DNA from: an uncultured Bacilli bacterium
GTDB taxonomy: Bacteria > Bacillota_I > Bacilli_A > RF39 > UBA660
NCBI GenBank assembly: GCA_934129885.1
Contig: CAKOWU010000001.1
Location: 102,672-166,671, forward strand
DNA length: 64,000 bases
Direction of reading: 5' to 3'
Positions within the stretch are counted from its first letter, which is position 1; each line of letters opens with the position of its first letter. The notes under the pieces were generated by a model, which worked only from the letters and a program-made list of their open reading frames with translations, was not told the origin of the DNA and searched no databases. Below, piece after piece: positions 44,829 to 54,182 of this stretch. The position numbers and the translations under genes are program-made.

Positions 44829-45234
44829 AAACATCCCCCGCTCTGTAAGTCCAAATACATTGTACCCTAAATTCTTTTAAAAATCTAGTAAAATTAAGGT
44901 TTTGATAATTAAAAAAGTTGTGGATAAAGTTATACACATATTAATTTACTTAATTTTAAAAGCTTGAATTTGTTTTCCACTAACACTGTGGAAAAATATA
45001 ATTTTTAACATTGTTTAAAACTTTTTTGTGACTGTTAATATGTTAATAACCTTATATACCGCTTTATTTAAAGGAAATGTGTTGTTGAATTTACTGTTAA
45101 GAATTTTTGATAAATTTTTAGTAAATTAGTTTTTCACATGTTTGCTGTGCAAAAAGTTTTACTGTGGAAAACTTATTTTGTGGCTTAAAATCGTTTTTTA
45201 GTGGTGTAAACCTGCACATAATGCTGCAATTAAG
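44829..45234. other. Chromosomal replication origin (oriC)
   Basis: The region between dnaA and rpmH holds DnaA boxes TGTGGATAA (44919-44927) and TTATACACA (44930-44938) facing each other, and near matches TTTTCCACT (44973-44981), TGTGGAAAA (44987-44995 and 45163-45171). A/T-rich stretches between (e.g. 45040-45130) could be the duplex unwinding element. Gene order (dnaA-dnaN on one side, rpmH-rnpA on the other) and the switch in gene direction support the origin call. Confidence 0.88.
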
Positions 45235-45263
45235 TTGACAAACATTGTTTTTGTATATATAAT
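45235..45263 (+). promoter_or_regulatory. Consensus promoter of rpmH
   Basis: TTGACA (45235-45240), 17-base spacer, TATAAT (45258-45263): a perfect sigma-A promoter. Confidence 0.9.
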
Positions 45264-45304
45264 TGTAAAAGCAATGAGAAATTTTAACGAGAGGAGAGAT
45301 TATT

Positions 45305-45430
45305 ATGTCAAAAAGAACTTTTCAACCTAATACTAGAAGAAGAAGTAAAAAAATGGGATTCTTTGCTAGAATGCAAACTAATATTATAAAGAGAAGAAGA
45401 AAAAAAGGACGCAAAGTTTTGTCTCATTAA
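45305..45430 (+). CDS. rpmH: 50S ribosomal protein L34
   Basis: 41 residues, very basic: [20 protein letters not shown] to start, then the typical R-M-x-T and [12 protein letters not shown] ending. RBS GAGAGGAGAG. It leads the rpmH-rnpA-yidC-jag operon next to oriC. Confidence 0.97.
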   Translation: MSKRTFQPNTRRRSKKMGFFARMQTNIIKRRRKKGRKVLSH

Positions 45431-45439
45431 TAAAAAAAG

Positions 45440-45467
45440 TAGCCACTGTCCTCAGGACGGTGGCTTT
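45440..45467 (+). terminator. Partial terminator/attenuator between rpmH and rnpA
   Basis: Hairpin with arms AGCCACTGTCC and GGACGGTGGCT followed by TTTT only. It likely reduces transcription into rnpA relative to rpmH. Confidence 0.7.
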
Positions 45468-45486
45468 TAAATGTAAGGTGATGTAT

Positions 45487-45834
45487 GTGAAGAAAATTAA
45501 TACTTTGAAAAAAAATATGGATTTTGAACGTATTATCCACAATAATAAAGCATTTAAATATAAAGATTATGTTATATATATAGAGAGAAACAATGAAAAA
45601 TCTTACCATTTTGGTATATGTGTTTCTAAAAAAATAGGCAATGCTGTTACTCGAAATAAATATAGAAGAAGAATTAAGAACATTATTGACAAAAATGTCT
45701 ATCAAAATGGTTTTAATTGTATTATAATATTAGGCAAAGGGATTTTGGCTAGAAGTTATAGTGAAATGGAAAAGAATTTAATGGGTGCTTTTAATAAACT
45801 TAATATTATAAAGGAGAGAAATGATGCGCAATAA
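45487..45834 (+). CDS. rnpA: Ribonuclease P protein component
   Basis: 115 residues if the GTG at 45487-45489 is used: AAGGTG lies six bases before it, whereas the ATG at 45481 directly abuts that RBS. The core has FERIIHNNKAFKY, FGICVSKKIGNAVTRNKYRRRIKNII (the RNR motif) and a C-terminal helix. It binds the 5' leader of pre-tRNAs and helps the RNA subunit. Overlaps the yidC start by 14 bases. Confidence 0.95.
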   Translation: MKKINTLKKNMDFERIIHNNKAFKYKDYVIYIERNNEKSYHFGICVSKKIGNAVTRNKYRRRIKNIIDKNVYQNGFNCIIILGKGILARSYSEMEKNLMGAFNKLNIIKERNDAQ

Positions 45835-46828
45835 AAAAATATTAGTTGTTATTATTATGATTTTAACTCTTTCTCTTACTGGATGTACAAAATATGTTAC
45901 AGATGATGGTAAGAATGTTAGAGAAGATACTACTGGACAAAATTTGGTATCAAATATTTTATGTAAACCTGAAGATGAGAATGTTTTGAAAACATATGAA
46001 AAATATGAAAAGGAAGGGAATTATGATATTTCTGAATTACCTTCTTGTTCTGAATTTACTCCTGCTTCTGGTGGTTATGAAGGTATATGGAGTACACTTT
46101 TTATAAAACCTTTAAGTTGGCTTATTATTAAACTTGGAACTTTATTTAATAATTATGGTATTGCGATTATTGTTGTTACTTTGATTATTAGATTTATTAT
46201 ATTTCCACTTAGTAAAAAGTCTGCTATGCAGTCTGAAGGTATGAAGGCCGCGAACAAAGATTTGCAAAAATTACAAAACAAATACAAAAATAGGACTTCA
46301 CAGCAAGATCAAATGATGCAGGCACAAGAAATGATGGCTATATATAAAAAGTATAATATAAACCCTATGGCTGGCTGTTTATTTGCTTTTATTCAAATGC
46401 CTTTATTCTTTGCGTTTTTGGAGAGTTTATATCGTATTCCTGCGGTATTTGAAGGAAATTTTTTACTATTTAATTTAGGAATGACACCATTTAATGCTTT
46501 GTTTGGTTCTAGTTTTTCTATTAGTAATTTTATTGCTTCGTTTAGTAATGGTAATATTGCATATATAATTTTACCAATTATTGTTGGACTTTCTACATTC
46601 TTCTCATTTAAGATGAATTCTGGTATGAATGTTGGTAATCCTGAACAGGAGAAACAAATGAAACTTATGATGAATATTATGATGATATTTATTACTTTTA
46701 TGTCATTTATAATGTCTACTAGTATAATTATTTATTGGATAACTGGTAGTTTGTTTACAATTGTTCAGACGATGTTGATTAGGAGGAGTAAGGATGTTAG
46801 AGATAGTAAGGTTAGAAGCAAAAAATAA
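45821..46828 (+). CDS. yidC: Membrane protein insertase YidC/SpoIIIJ family
   Basis: 335 residues (or one less, as a second ATG fits the RBS better). A lipoprotein signal ends in LSLTGC (lipobox, Cys about 22), so it is anchored by lipid modification. Five membrane helices carry the family blocks PLSWLIIKLG, IIRFIIFPLSKKS, NPMAGCLFAFIQMPLFFAF and the C-terminal IIYWITGSLFTIVQT. It inserts membrane proteins, alone or with SecYEG. Coupled with rnpA upstream and jag downstream (35-base overlap). Confidence 0.97.
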   Translation: MMRNKKILVVIIMILTLSLTGCTKYVTDDGKNVREDTTGQNLVSNILCKPEDENVLKTYEKYEKEGNYDISELPSCSEFTPASGGYEGIWSTLFIKPLSWLIIKLGTLFNNYGIAIIVVTLIIRFIIFPLSKKSAMQSEGMKAANKDLQKLQNKYKNRTSQQDQMMQAQEMMAIYKKYNINPMAGCLFAFIQMPLFFAFLESLYRIPAVFEGNFLLFNLGMTPFNALFGSSFSISNFIASFSNGNIAYIILPIIVGLSTFFSFKMNSGMNVGNPEQEKQMKLMMNIMMIFITFMSFIMSTSIIIYWITGSLFTIVQTMLIRRSKDVRDSKVRSKK

Positions 46829-47408
46829 AGATTTAGCCTTGAGAAATGCTTTGGAGAAGTTAAATGCTGAAGTTTCAGAGGTTTATTACTATTTTGAAGA
46901 AGTAGAAGGTGGATTATTTAGTTCTAAAAAGGTTAGAGTTATTGCGATTACTAAATATTCTGTAAAAGAATATTTAAAAAAATTTTTGAAAGATTTAGAA
47001 TATTATATGAATACTAACTTTGAGTTTGAAGTAATGGAAAATGAAAATGGATATTCTATTGCTATAATTTCTGATAATGTTGCTGCTTTGATTGGAAAAG
47101 AAGGTAATACGTTAAATAGTATTCAGCATATTTTAAGACAGTCTGTGGCAAAAATCGGTAACTTTGATATTAGAATTAATTTGGATATTTCAAATTATAA
47201 GGCTAAGAAAGAAAAAAATCTTGCTTTTGAAGTTCGTAAAATCTCAAAAGAAGTTTTATCTTCTGGAATACCGGCTAAATTAGATCCTATGAACTCTTAT
47301 GAAAGATTGGTAGTTCATAAGACTGTTGCTAAATATGCTGGGCTTACTACTGAAAGCGTTGGTGAAACACCAAATAGGTGTGTAGTTATAAAATGTAAGG
47401 AAGATTAA
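46794..47408 (+). CDS. jag: Jag/KhpB RNA-binding protein
   Basis: 204 residues. An N-terminal Jag-N domain (to about 55), a KH domain with IGKEGNTLNSIQH and a C-terminal R3H domain (SYERLVVHKTVAKYAGLTTESVG). It binds RNA, with KhpA in other Firmicutes, and is linked to cell elongation and division. RBS AGGAGG before the ATG. It overlaps the 3' end of yidC by 35 bases. The final proteins of the operon end before the mnmE promoter. Confidence 0.95.
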   Translation: MLEIVRLEAKNKDLALRNALEKLNAEVSEVYYYFEEVEGGLFSSKKVRVIAITKYSVKEYLKKFLKDLEYYMNTNFEFEVMENENGYSIAIISDNVAALIGKEGNTLNSIQHILRQSVAKIGNFDIRINLDISNYKAKKEKNLAFEVRKISKEVLSSGIPAKLDPMNSYERLVVHKTVAKYAGLTTESVGETPNRCVVIKCKED

Positions 47409-47423
47409 TTTCTCCTTTTTTAT

Positions 47424-47452
47424 TTGACTTGATAATCTTAATGGGGTAAAAT
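47424..47452 (+). promoter_or_regulatory. mnmE promoter
   Basis: TTGACT, 17-base spacer, TAAAAT, 22 bases before the mnmE start codon. Confidence 0.75.
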
Positions 47453-47474
47453 TTATTTATGTGGAGGTGTTGAT

Positions 47475-48821
47475 ATGAATGACACAATTGCGGCTATTTC
47501 GACGGCTCAAGGAGTTGGGGCTATTTCTATTATTAGGGTTAGTGGTGATAATTCTATAAATATTGTAAATAAAATTTTTAGTAGTGATTTAACTGAGGTG
47601 TTATCTCATACTATTCATTATGGTTATATTGTGGATAATGGAATACGTGTTGATGAGGTTTTAGTATCGGTTATGCGTGCTCCTAAAACTTTTACGAGGG
47701 AAGATATAGTGGAAATTAATGCTCATGGCGGTATTAATACTACTAATAAAATTTTAGAATTATTATTTTTGAATGGTGCACGATTAGCGTTACCTGGAGA
47801 ATTTAGTAAGAGAGCTTTTTTGAATGGTAGAATTGATTTGACTGAGGCTGAAGGTATTATTGATTTGATCAATGCTAAGACTGATGATGCGAGAAGTATG
47901 GCTATTAATCAGGTTAGTGGTAAGGCTTCTGCTATGATTAGTAATCTTCGAGAGGAAATTGCGGGTGTTTTAGCAAATATAGAAGTTAATATGAATTATC
48001 CAGAGTATGATGATATTGAGGAAGTTACTATTTCAAAAATAAAAAGTATGATGAAAGATATTACTTTGAAAATTGATAAGATTATAAAGGAAGGAAATAG
48101 TGGCGAACTTTTAAAAAATGGTATTAATACGGTTATTGTGGGGCGTCCTAATGTTGGTAAAAGTAGTTTACTTAATAATTTAATTGGCGTGGAAAAAGCG
48201 ATTGTTACGGATATTCAAGGTACTACTAGAGATAGTATTGAGGCGTCTTTAATGTTTGATAATATTATTCTTAATCTTATTGATACTGCTGGGATTAGAG
48301 AGACTTCTGATAAGGTAGAAAGTATTGGTGCAAGAAAAAGTTTATCTTTGATAGATAAGGCTGATTTAGTTTTGTTTGTACTTAATAATAATGAAGAACT
48401 TATGGAAGATGACTATAAGATTTTAGATAAATTAAATGATAAGAATTATATTGCTATTGTGAATAAATGTGATTTAGAAAATAAACTTGATACTTCGTTA
48501 CTCAGTAATGTAGTAAGAGTTAGTGCTCTAAAGGATATTAATATGGAGGGTATTAAGGATAAAATAAAGGAGATATTTAATTTAGGTAAAATTGAGACTT
48601 CTGATTTGACTTATTTGACTAGTGCTAGAAGTTTGGCTTTGCTTAAACAGGTTTCTAAACAGGTTGATGAGATTAATAATGGACTAGATAATGGTTTTAT
48701 GCTTGATATGATTGAGATTGATTTGAAGCAAATGTGGAATTTACTTGGCGAGATTATTGGGGAAAATTATGATGATGAACTTATTGATGAGATATTTAGT
48801 AGGTTTTGTGTTGGAAAGTAG
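47475..48821 (+). CDS. mnmE: tRNA modification GTPase MnmE
   Basis: 448 residues. The N-terminal formyl-THF-binding domain (to about 118), helical domain and G domain: G1 GRPNVGKSSLL, G3 DTAGIRE, G4 NKCD, and the C-terminal FCVGK motif with the catalytic Cys. With MnmG it builds cmnm5 at U34 of tRNAs. RBS GGAGGTG. A hairpin (48832-48858) follows the stop codon. Confidence 0.98.
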   Translation: MNDTIAAISTAQGVGAISIIRVSGDNSINIVNKIFSSDLTEVLSHTIHYGYIVDNGIRVDEVLVSVMRAPKTFTREDIVEINAHGGINTTNKILELLFLNGARLALPGEFSKRAFLNGRIDLTEAEGIIDLINAKTDDARSMAINQVSGKASAMISNLREEIAGVLANIEVNMNYPEYDDIEEVTISKIKSMMKDITLKIDKIIKEGNSGELLKNGINTVIVGRPNVGKSSLLNNLIGVEKAIVTDIQGTTRDSIEASLMFDNIILNLIDTAGIRETSDKVESIGARKSLSLIDKADLVLFVLNNNEELMEDDYKILDKLNDKNYIAIVNKCDLENKLDTSLLSNVVRVSALKDINMEGIKDKIKEIFNLGKIETSDLTYLTSARSLALLKQVSKQVDEINNGLDNGFMLDMIEIDLKQMWNLLGEIIGENYDDELIDEIFSRFCVGK

Positions 48822-48831
48822 AATTATTTAT

Positions 48832-48858
48832 TAGGAAACTTGAAATATAGTTTCTTTT
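48832..48858 (+). terminator. Weak terminator after mnmE
   Basis: The arms GAAACT and AGTTTC with a short T-run. A new promoter follows at 48861-48889. Confidence 0.55.
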
Positions 48859-48860
48859 GC

Positions 48861-48889
48861 TTGTCCTTTTTTTTAAATAAATGTATAAT
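48861..48889 (+). promoter_or_regulatory. mnmG promoter
   Basis: TTGTCC, 17-base spacer, TATAAT, 25 bases before the mnmG start codon chosen here. Confidence 0.75.
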
Positions 48890-48914
48890 AGTTCATGAGA
48901 AAACGGGTGATAGT

Positions 48915-50771
48915 ATGAAATATGAAATTATTGTTGTCGGTGGTGGACATGCTGGATGTGAGGCTTCGCTTGCGAGCGCAAGAATGGGTCATAAGACACT
49001 TCTTGTTACTGGAAATATTAATAATATTGCTGATATGCCTTGTAATCCATCAATTGGTGGAAGTGCTAAAGGTACTTTGGTAAGAGAAATTGATGCTTTA
49101 GGTGGCGAGATGGGAAAAAATGCTGATAAAAGTCTTTTTCAAATTAAAATGTTAAATAGTAGTAAAGGACCTGCGGTAAGATCTTTAAGGGCACAAGCAG
49201 ATAAAATTACATATCCTAAAGAAATGCTTAAGACTTTAAAAGAAACAAAAAATTTAGATATTAAAGAGTTTTTGGTAAAAGAATTACTATATGAAAATAA
49301 TACTGTTATTGGTGTAGTTTTAGAAAATGATAGTAAGATATATGCTGATGCGATTATTTTAACAACTGGTACTTATCTAAATGCTGATATTTTAGTTGGT
49401 GATACTCGTAGACGTGAGGGGCCGCATGGTGAAAGACCTTCTAATTATTTGAGTGGCTGTTTAGAGAAGATGGGATTTGTTTTGAAACGTCTTAAGACTG
49501 GTACACCGCCTAGAATTTTAAGAGATAGTATTGATTTTTCGGTACTTAAGGAAGAGACTGGTGATGATAAGAAACTTACATTTAGTTTTGATAATAATGT
49601 TTATTATGATTATAAAAATCAAGTATCTTGTTTTTTGACTTATACGAATGCTGAAACACATAAGATTATTAATGATAATTTGAGTAAATCTAGTATGTAT
49701 GGTGGTCTTTCTGACATCAAGGGTATTGGTCCTAGGTATTGTCCTTCTATTGAAGATAAGGTTGTTAGATTTAGTGATAAGGAAAGGCATCAATTATTTT
49801 TGGAGCCTGAGAGTATTTACTATGATGATATTTATTTACAAGGCTTTTCTACTAGTATGCCATATGATGTTCAAGAAAGAATGGTTCATAGTTTAAAAGG
49901 ATTAGAGAATGCTGAAATATTGAAATATGCTTATGCTATTGAGTATGATAGTATATATCCTACACAATTAAAGCAATCTCTTGAGACAAAATTATATGAT
50001 GGGTTATATACGGCTGGTCAGATAAATGGTACTAGTGGTTATGAAGAGGCTGCGGCACAGGGGCTAATTGCTGGTATTAATGCTTCTTTGAAACTTGAAA
50101 ACAAGCAACCATTGATTTTAAAACGTGATGAGGCATATATTGGTGTGCTAATTGATGATTTAATTACAAAAGGTATAAGAGATCCTTACAGATTACTTAC
50201 TTCCAGGGCTGAATATAGGTTACTTTTAAGAAGTGATAATGCGGATATGCGACTTACTGATTATGGACACTCTATTGGACTTATTGACGATTTAAGGTAT
50301 TCTAAATTTTTAGATAAGAAGGCTGATATTGTTAAATTGTTAGATGATCTTCAGACGTATAAGGTTACTCCTGCTGATAATGATTATTTAATTTCTATTG
50401 GTACTAAACCTATTTTGGATGGTACGAGTTTATATAATTTGTTAAAAAGGCCCGAGGTTGATATTTACGATTTGGCAAGTAAGTTTTCTTTAGAATATTC
50501 AGATGTGGTACTTGAGGAAGTATCTATTATGATAAAGTACGATGGTTATATTACTAAGGCGAAGGCTGAAGCGGAGAAGATGCGTGATTTAGAGAGTAAG
50601 TTAATACCTGCGAATATTGATTATGACGATATGCATAATTTGGCTAGTGAGGCAAAACAGAAACTTAAGGAAGTAAGGCCTACTAGTGTTGGACAAGCGA
50701 TGAGAATAAGTGGTGTTAATCCAGCGGATATATCTGTTTTGATGATTTATTTAAAGCGAGGTATGCATTAG
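48915..50771 (+). CDS. mnmG: tRNA uridine-5-carboxymethylaminomethyl modification protein MnmG
   Basis: 618 residues from the ATG at 48915 (MKYEIIVVGGGHAGCEA), which has RBS GGGTGA; upstream in-frame codons encode an unrelated hydrophobic stretch and lie over the promoter. FAD-binding GGGHAGCEA at the N-terminus; signatures GPHGERPSNYLSG-like RREGPHGERPSNYL and GTSGYEEAAAQGL. Partner of MnmE. The C-terminal helical domain ends in YLKRGMH. Followed one base later by rsmG. Confidence 0.98.
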   Translation: MKYEIIVVGGGHAGCEASLASARMGHKTLLVTGNINNIADMPCNPSIGGSAKGTLVREIDALGGEMGKNADKSLFQIKMLNSSKGPAVRSLRAQADKITYPKEMLKTLKETKNLDIKEFLVKELLYENNTVIGVVLENDSKIYADAIILTTGTYLNADILVGDTRRREGPHGERPSNYLSGCLEKMGFVLKRLKTGTPPRILRDSIDFSVLKEETGDDKKLTFSFDNNVYYDYKNQVSCFLTYTNAETHKIINDNLSKSSMYGGLSDIKGIGPRYCPSIEDKVVRFSDKERHQLFLEPESIYYDDIYLQGFSTSMPYDVQERMVHSLKGLENAEILKYAYAIEYDSIYPTQLKQSLETKLYDGLYTAGQINGTSGYEEAAAQGLIAGINASLKLENKQPLILKRDEAYIGVLIDDLITKGIRDPYRLLTSRAEYRLLLRSDNADMRLTDYGHSIGLIDDLRYSKFLDKKADIVKLLDDLQTYKVTPADNDYLISIGTKPILDGTSLYNLLKRPEVDIYDLASKFSLEYSDVVLEEVSIMIKYDGYITKAKAEAEKMRDLESKLIPANIDYDDMHNLASEAKQKLKEVRPTSVGQAMRISGVNPADISVLMIYLKRGMH

Positions 50772-50772
50772 T

Positions 50773-51468
50773 ATGAATAGAGAGACTTTTATATCTGAAA
50801 TTAGGAAACTTGGTATTGTGGTGACTGACGTACAGATGGATATGCTTGACAGATACTATGAATTACTTATAGAGTGGAATGAAAAAATTAATTTAACGGC
50901 GATTACTGTGAAAGAAGATGTTTATTTAAAACATTTTTATGATAGTTTAACAGTTGTACGTGATGTTTCTCTTGATACTGTTGATAATTTATGTGATATT
51001 GGTACTGGTGCTGGGTTTCCTGGTATTGTACTTAAGATTTTTTATCCAAAATTAAAGATAACTTTGGTGGATGCACTTAGTAAAAGAATTAATTTTTTGA
51101 ATACTGTTATTCAGGTCCTTGGTTTAGTAGATATTGTATGTGTTCATGCTAGAGCGGAAGAATTTGCTTTAAAGAATAGAGAAAAATATGATATTGCTAT
51201 TGCTAGAGCGGTTGCGAGTCTGAATGTTTTACTTGAGTATTCTTTGCCTATGGTTAAAGTGCATGGATATTTTATTGCTATGAAAGGTAGCAAAGATGAT
51301 GATGCAACAAGGGCTTTATCTATTTTAGGTGGTAATGTTATTTTGACTGATCGTTTTGTTTTACCTTGTGAGGAAAGTCAAAGGATGATTATTAAGGTGG
51401 AAAAAATAAAAATAACTGATGATAAATATCCTAGAAAGTTTGCTGAAATAAAGAAAAAGCCTTTATAA
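50773..51468 (+). CDS. rsmG: 16S rRNA (guanine527-N7)-methyltransferase RsmG
   Basis: 231 residues. Rossmann-fold methyltransferase with LCDIGTGAGFPGIVLKI, the acidic SAM contact VDALSKRINFL and ARAVASL. It methylates G527 in 16S rRNA; loss causes low-level streptomycin resistance in other bacteria. In most Bacilli noc and parAB follow here, but in this window the next gene is a family II pyrophosphatase. A short hairpin (GCCTTTATAAGGC, 51459-51471) overlaps the stop. Confidence 0.97.
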   Translation: MNRETFISEIRKLGIVVTDVQMDMLDRYYELLIEWNEKINLTAITVKEDVYLKHFYDSLTVVRDVSLDTVDNLCDIGTGAGFPGIVLKIFYPKLKITLVDALSKRINFLNTVIQVLGLVDIVCVHARAEEFALKNREKYDIAIARAVASLNVLLEYSLPMVKVHGYFIAMKGSKDDDATRALSILGGNVILTDRFVLPCEESQRMIIKVEKIKITDDKYPRKFAEIKKKPL

Positions 51469-51481
51469 GGCGTGTAATTGA

Positions 51482-51490
51482 TGTTATAAT
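51482..51490 (+). promoter_or_regulatory. Extended -10 promoter for ppaC
   Basis: TGTTATAAT, 27 bases before the start codon at 51517. Confidence 0.6.
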
Positions 51491-51516
51491 TGTTTATACA
51501 TGAAAGGAAGAAATAT

Positions 51517-53139
51517 ATGGAAAAAACTTTAATTTTTGGACATCAAAAACCTGATACTGATAGTGTTACTTCTTCTATTGTTTTATCTTATTTAAGAAAT
51601 ACTTTAGGAGATAATACTGAACCTAGGGTTCTTGGGGATATTAATAATGAAACTAAATTTGTTTTGGATTATTTTAAGTTTGATACTCCAAAATATTTGA
51701 ATGATGTTAGATTACAAATAAAAGATGTGGATTATGCGAAAGATTGCTTTTTAAATGCTAATGATTCTATTTATAAGGCATATAAGTATATGAATGAAAC
51801 GAAAATTGGTACTATTCCTGTTATTGATAATAATGACAGTTATTTAGGTGCTGTTTCTATGAAGGATGCTACACAAAGTTTGATAGGCGATAAGGTTGGA
51901 AAACTTAATACCTCTTATGATAATTTACTTGAGGCTTTGGATGCGAAGGAGATATTACGTTTTGATAAAGAAATAAAGGGTAATATTATTATGGCGTCTT
52001 ATGGTAGTGATTCTTTTAAAGAGAATATTGCTATTAATGAAGAATCTGTTCTTATTATTGGAGATCGTCATAAAATAATTGAGTATGCTGTGGAAAACAG
52101 TGCTTCTATCATTATTCTTACTAATGGGGTTAAGATGAAAGAGAAACATCTAGAAATTGCGAAGAAAAATCATGTTGATGTTATTAGTACAAAACACGAC
52201 GGTATTACTACATCTAATTTAGTTATTTTAAGTAATTATATTAAGGATAATATTAATAAGGATGAAATTATTTCAGTTAACGAAAATGATTCTTTATATG
52301 ATGCTTTAGAGATTGCTAATAAGAAGGGATATAGTAATTACCCTGTAATTGATAATAATGGTAAATGTTTGGGAATTTTTAGGGCTAATATTAGTGATAA
52401 TAAACATCCTAAAAAGGTTATTTTGGTTGATCACAATGAAAAGGAACAAAGTGTTGTTGGTTTAGATGAGGCTGAAATCATTGAGATTGTTGACCATCAT
52501 AAAATTGGTAATATTGGTACTGTTATGCCTATTAATTTTAGAAATATGCCTTTGGGTTGTACAGAGACTATTTTATATTTAATGTATCAAGAAGGTGGTG
52601 TGGAAATTCCTAAAGATATTGCTGGACTTATGATGAGTGGTATTATTTCTGATACCTTACTTCTAACTTCTCCTACTACGACTGATACTGATAGAATGGT
52701 ACTTAAGGAACTTTCATCTATTGCGGGAGTAGATTATGAAAAGTATGGTATGGAGATGTTTAGGGCTGGTTCTTCTATGGAAGGTAAAAGTCTTAAAGAG
52801 ATAATCCATGGTGATTTCAAAAACTTTAGTATTGATAATCAAAAGTTTGGTATTGGTCAAGTTTCTACTATGAGTACTGAAGAGATTATGAGTAAGAAAG
52901 ATGAGTTTGTAAGTACTTTAAATGAGCTTGCTTCTGATGAGGATTATAGTGCAATTGCGTTATTTGTTACTGATATTTTGAAGAATGGTTCTTACATTTT
53001 ATTTAACGAAGAGGCTAAAGAAATATTTGGTGGTTCTTTTGGAATAGAAAACATAGAAGAAGGGTATTTCTTTGATGGACTTGTTTCTCGTAAAAAGCAA
53101 ATTGTTCCTAAAGTTATGAATTATATGGACAATAAATAA
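51517..53139 (+). CDS. ppaC: Manganese-dependent inorganic pyrophosphatase with CBS and DRTGG domains
   Basis: 540 residues from the ATG at 51517 (RBS GAAAGGAAG). The family II PPase core has H9, D13 and D15 in GHQKPDTDS, VDHHK, and SRKKQIVPKV at the end. A long insertion (about 70-300) holds two CBS domains (e.g. IGTIPVIDNNDSYLGAVS, YSNYPVIDNNGKCLGIF) with a DRTGG domain between them. In relatives the CBS pair binds adenine nucleotides or diadenosine polyphosphates and tunes activity. Monocistronic: own promoter and terminator. Confidence 0.96.
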   Translation: MEKTLIFGHQKPDTDSVTSSIVLSYLRNTLGDNTEPRVLGDINNETKFVLDYFKFDTPKYLNDVRLQIKDVDYAKDCFLNANDSIYKAYKYMNETKIGTIPVIDNNDSYLGAVSMKDATQSLIGDKVGKLNTSYDNLLEALDAKEILRFDKEIKGNIIMASYGSDSFKENIAINEESVLIIGDRHKIIEYAVENSASIIILTNGVKMKEKHLEIAKKNHVDVISTKHDGITTSNLVILSNYIKDNINKDEIISVNENDSLYDALEIANKKGYSNYPVIDNNGKCLGIFRANISDNKHPKKVILVDHNEKEQSVVGLDEAEIIEIVDHHKIGNIGTVMPINFRNMPLGCTETILYLMYQEGGVEIPKDIAGLMMSGIISDTLLLTSPTTTDTDRMVLKELSSIAGVDYEKYGMEMFRAGSSMEGKSLKEIIHGDFKNFSIDNQKFGIGQVSTMSTEEIMSKKDEFVSTLNELASDEDYSAIALFVTDILKNGSYILFNEEAKEIFGGSFGIENIEEGYFFDGLVSRKKQIVPKVMNYMDNK

Positions 53140-53164
53140 AAAAATGACTTGCTGTCATTTTTTT
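53138..53164. terminator. ppaC terminator, bidirectional
   Basis: The arms AAAAAAATGAC and GTCATTTTTTT flank 5 bases. Also serves the convergent surface gene. Confidence 0.85.
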
Positions 53165-53195
53165 ATTATTGGTAATGCTTACTTGGAACTGATTT

Positions 53196-53348
53196 TTATT
53201 TTTCTAATGTAATTTGATATGGCTCTGTTTCTGTACCTTTACCACTCAATATTATATCGTTTCTTATATAGATTACTGGGTATATTGCAGGGTTTCCGTA
53301 TTTGGTATTGTTTTCACTAACACATTTGTGTTCTATCAGGCCATCATA
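53196..53348 (-). pseudogene. Orphaned 3' part of the surface gene beyond an in-frame stop
   Basis: Fifty sense codons then TAA, in the same frame as the gene that stops at 53349-53351. They encode YDGLIEHKCVSENN, then YGNPAIYPVIYIRNDI and SGKGTETEPYQITLEK, which reads as a coherent protein C-terminus. Only one TAA codon separates the two parts. Confidence 0.75.
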
Positions 53349-54152
53349 TTAAAATGAGTATATGTCAAAATTGCTGTAGTCAAAGGCTGTGGAGGTGTAC
53401 ATAAAATTTTGTTTAGGTATTAGGTAATTTGATAATTTACAATTTTCTCGCATATTTTCTTTTACTGACTGATAATTACAGTTATCAATGCTATAGGCTT
53501 TTAAACTGTCTGAATCTGAAATGATACCTACTTTGGAAATTGTTTGATATAATTTTTCTTTCTTAATAATTTCATTAGTTTCCTCATCTCCTATTATTGC
53601 TCCATAGTGGAATACACCATTAGTTATTAAAGTTTTATTATTATCATTTATAGTTGTGTAATATGTATTATTTAGATAATTATTCAATTCTGAATTTTCG
53701 GCAACTGTTCCTGTTTCTGCTTGTGTACTGTAATTATCAGTTTTTGCCCAAACGTTACAACCTTTTATAGAATATCCGTCTGTTCTAGCATTTACGCTAT
53801 CATATAGAACTGAATTATTTAGTGGATAATATTTTATAATTTTTAAATTATTGTTTGAATTTATCGATATTATTCGCCATAATTCGTTATTAAATCTGAT
53901 AAAATTATTTGGATTTAGTCCTTTATAAATGCAACCGTTGTTTTCGTAGATATCTTGATATAATCCGTCTCCATTGTCTGAGGTGTCAAAACATTTATCA
54001 GATATTTTGTATATATTACCTTTTGCGGAAAGATTTACGTTAGTGCTGAAGGCAGCGTATTCAAAAGAAAAGCATAATAATGTTATGAATAAACCTATTA
54101 TTATTCTTTTTTGTGTTTTGGTTTTTCTTCTATGTATTCTTCTTTTTCGCAT
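53349..54152 (-). CDS. Surface protein with Y-A-A-F-S-T leader, interrupted by an in-frame stop
   Basis: 267 residues from the ATG at 54150-54152 (RBS AAAGGAAG; start MRKRRIHRRK matches the paralogues). A basic N-terminus, hydrophobic helix (about 18-32) and EYAAFSTNVNLSAKGNI are followed by the SDKCFDTSDNGDG linker shared with the 26.9 kb protein. The C-terminal domain has FNNELWRIISINSNNN and looks like an extracellular module seen in gut Bacilli; I do not name a family. Translation stops at TAA 53349-53351, but the same frame continues for 50 plausible codons, so the gene is probably disrupted or needs readthrough. Divergent from an HTH gene. Confidence 0.75.
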   Translation of the reverse strand: MRKRRIHRRKTKTQKRIIIGLFITLLCFSFEYAAFSTNVNLSAKGNIYKISDKCFDTSDNGDGLYQDIYENNGCIYKGLNPNNFIRFNNELWRIISINSNNNLKIIKYYPLNNSVLYDSVNARTDGYSIKGCNVWAKTDNYSTQAETGTVAENSELNNYLNNTYYTTINDNNKTLITNGVFHYGAIIGDEETNEIIKKEKLYQTISKVGIISDSDSLKAYSIDNCNYQSVKENMRENCKLSNYLIPKQNFMYTSTAFDYSNFDIYSF

Positions 54153-54182
54153 ATTTTTTCTTCCTTTACCATTCCTTCTAAT

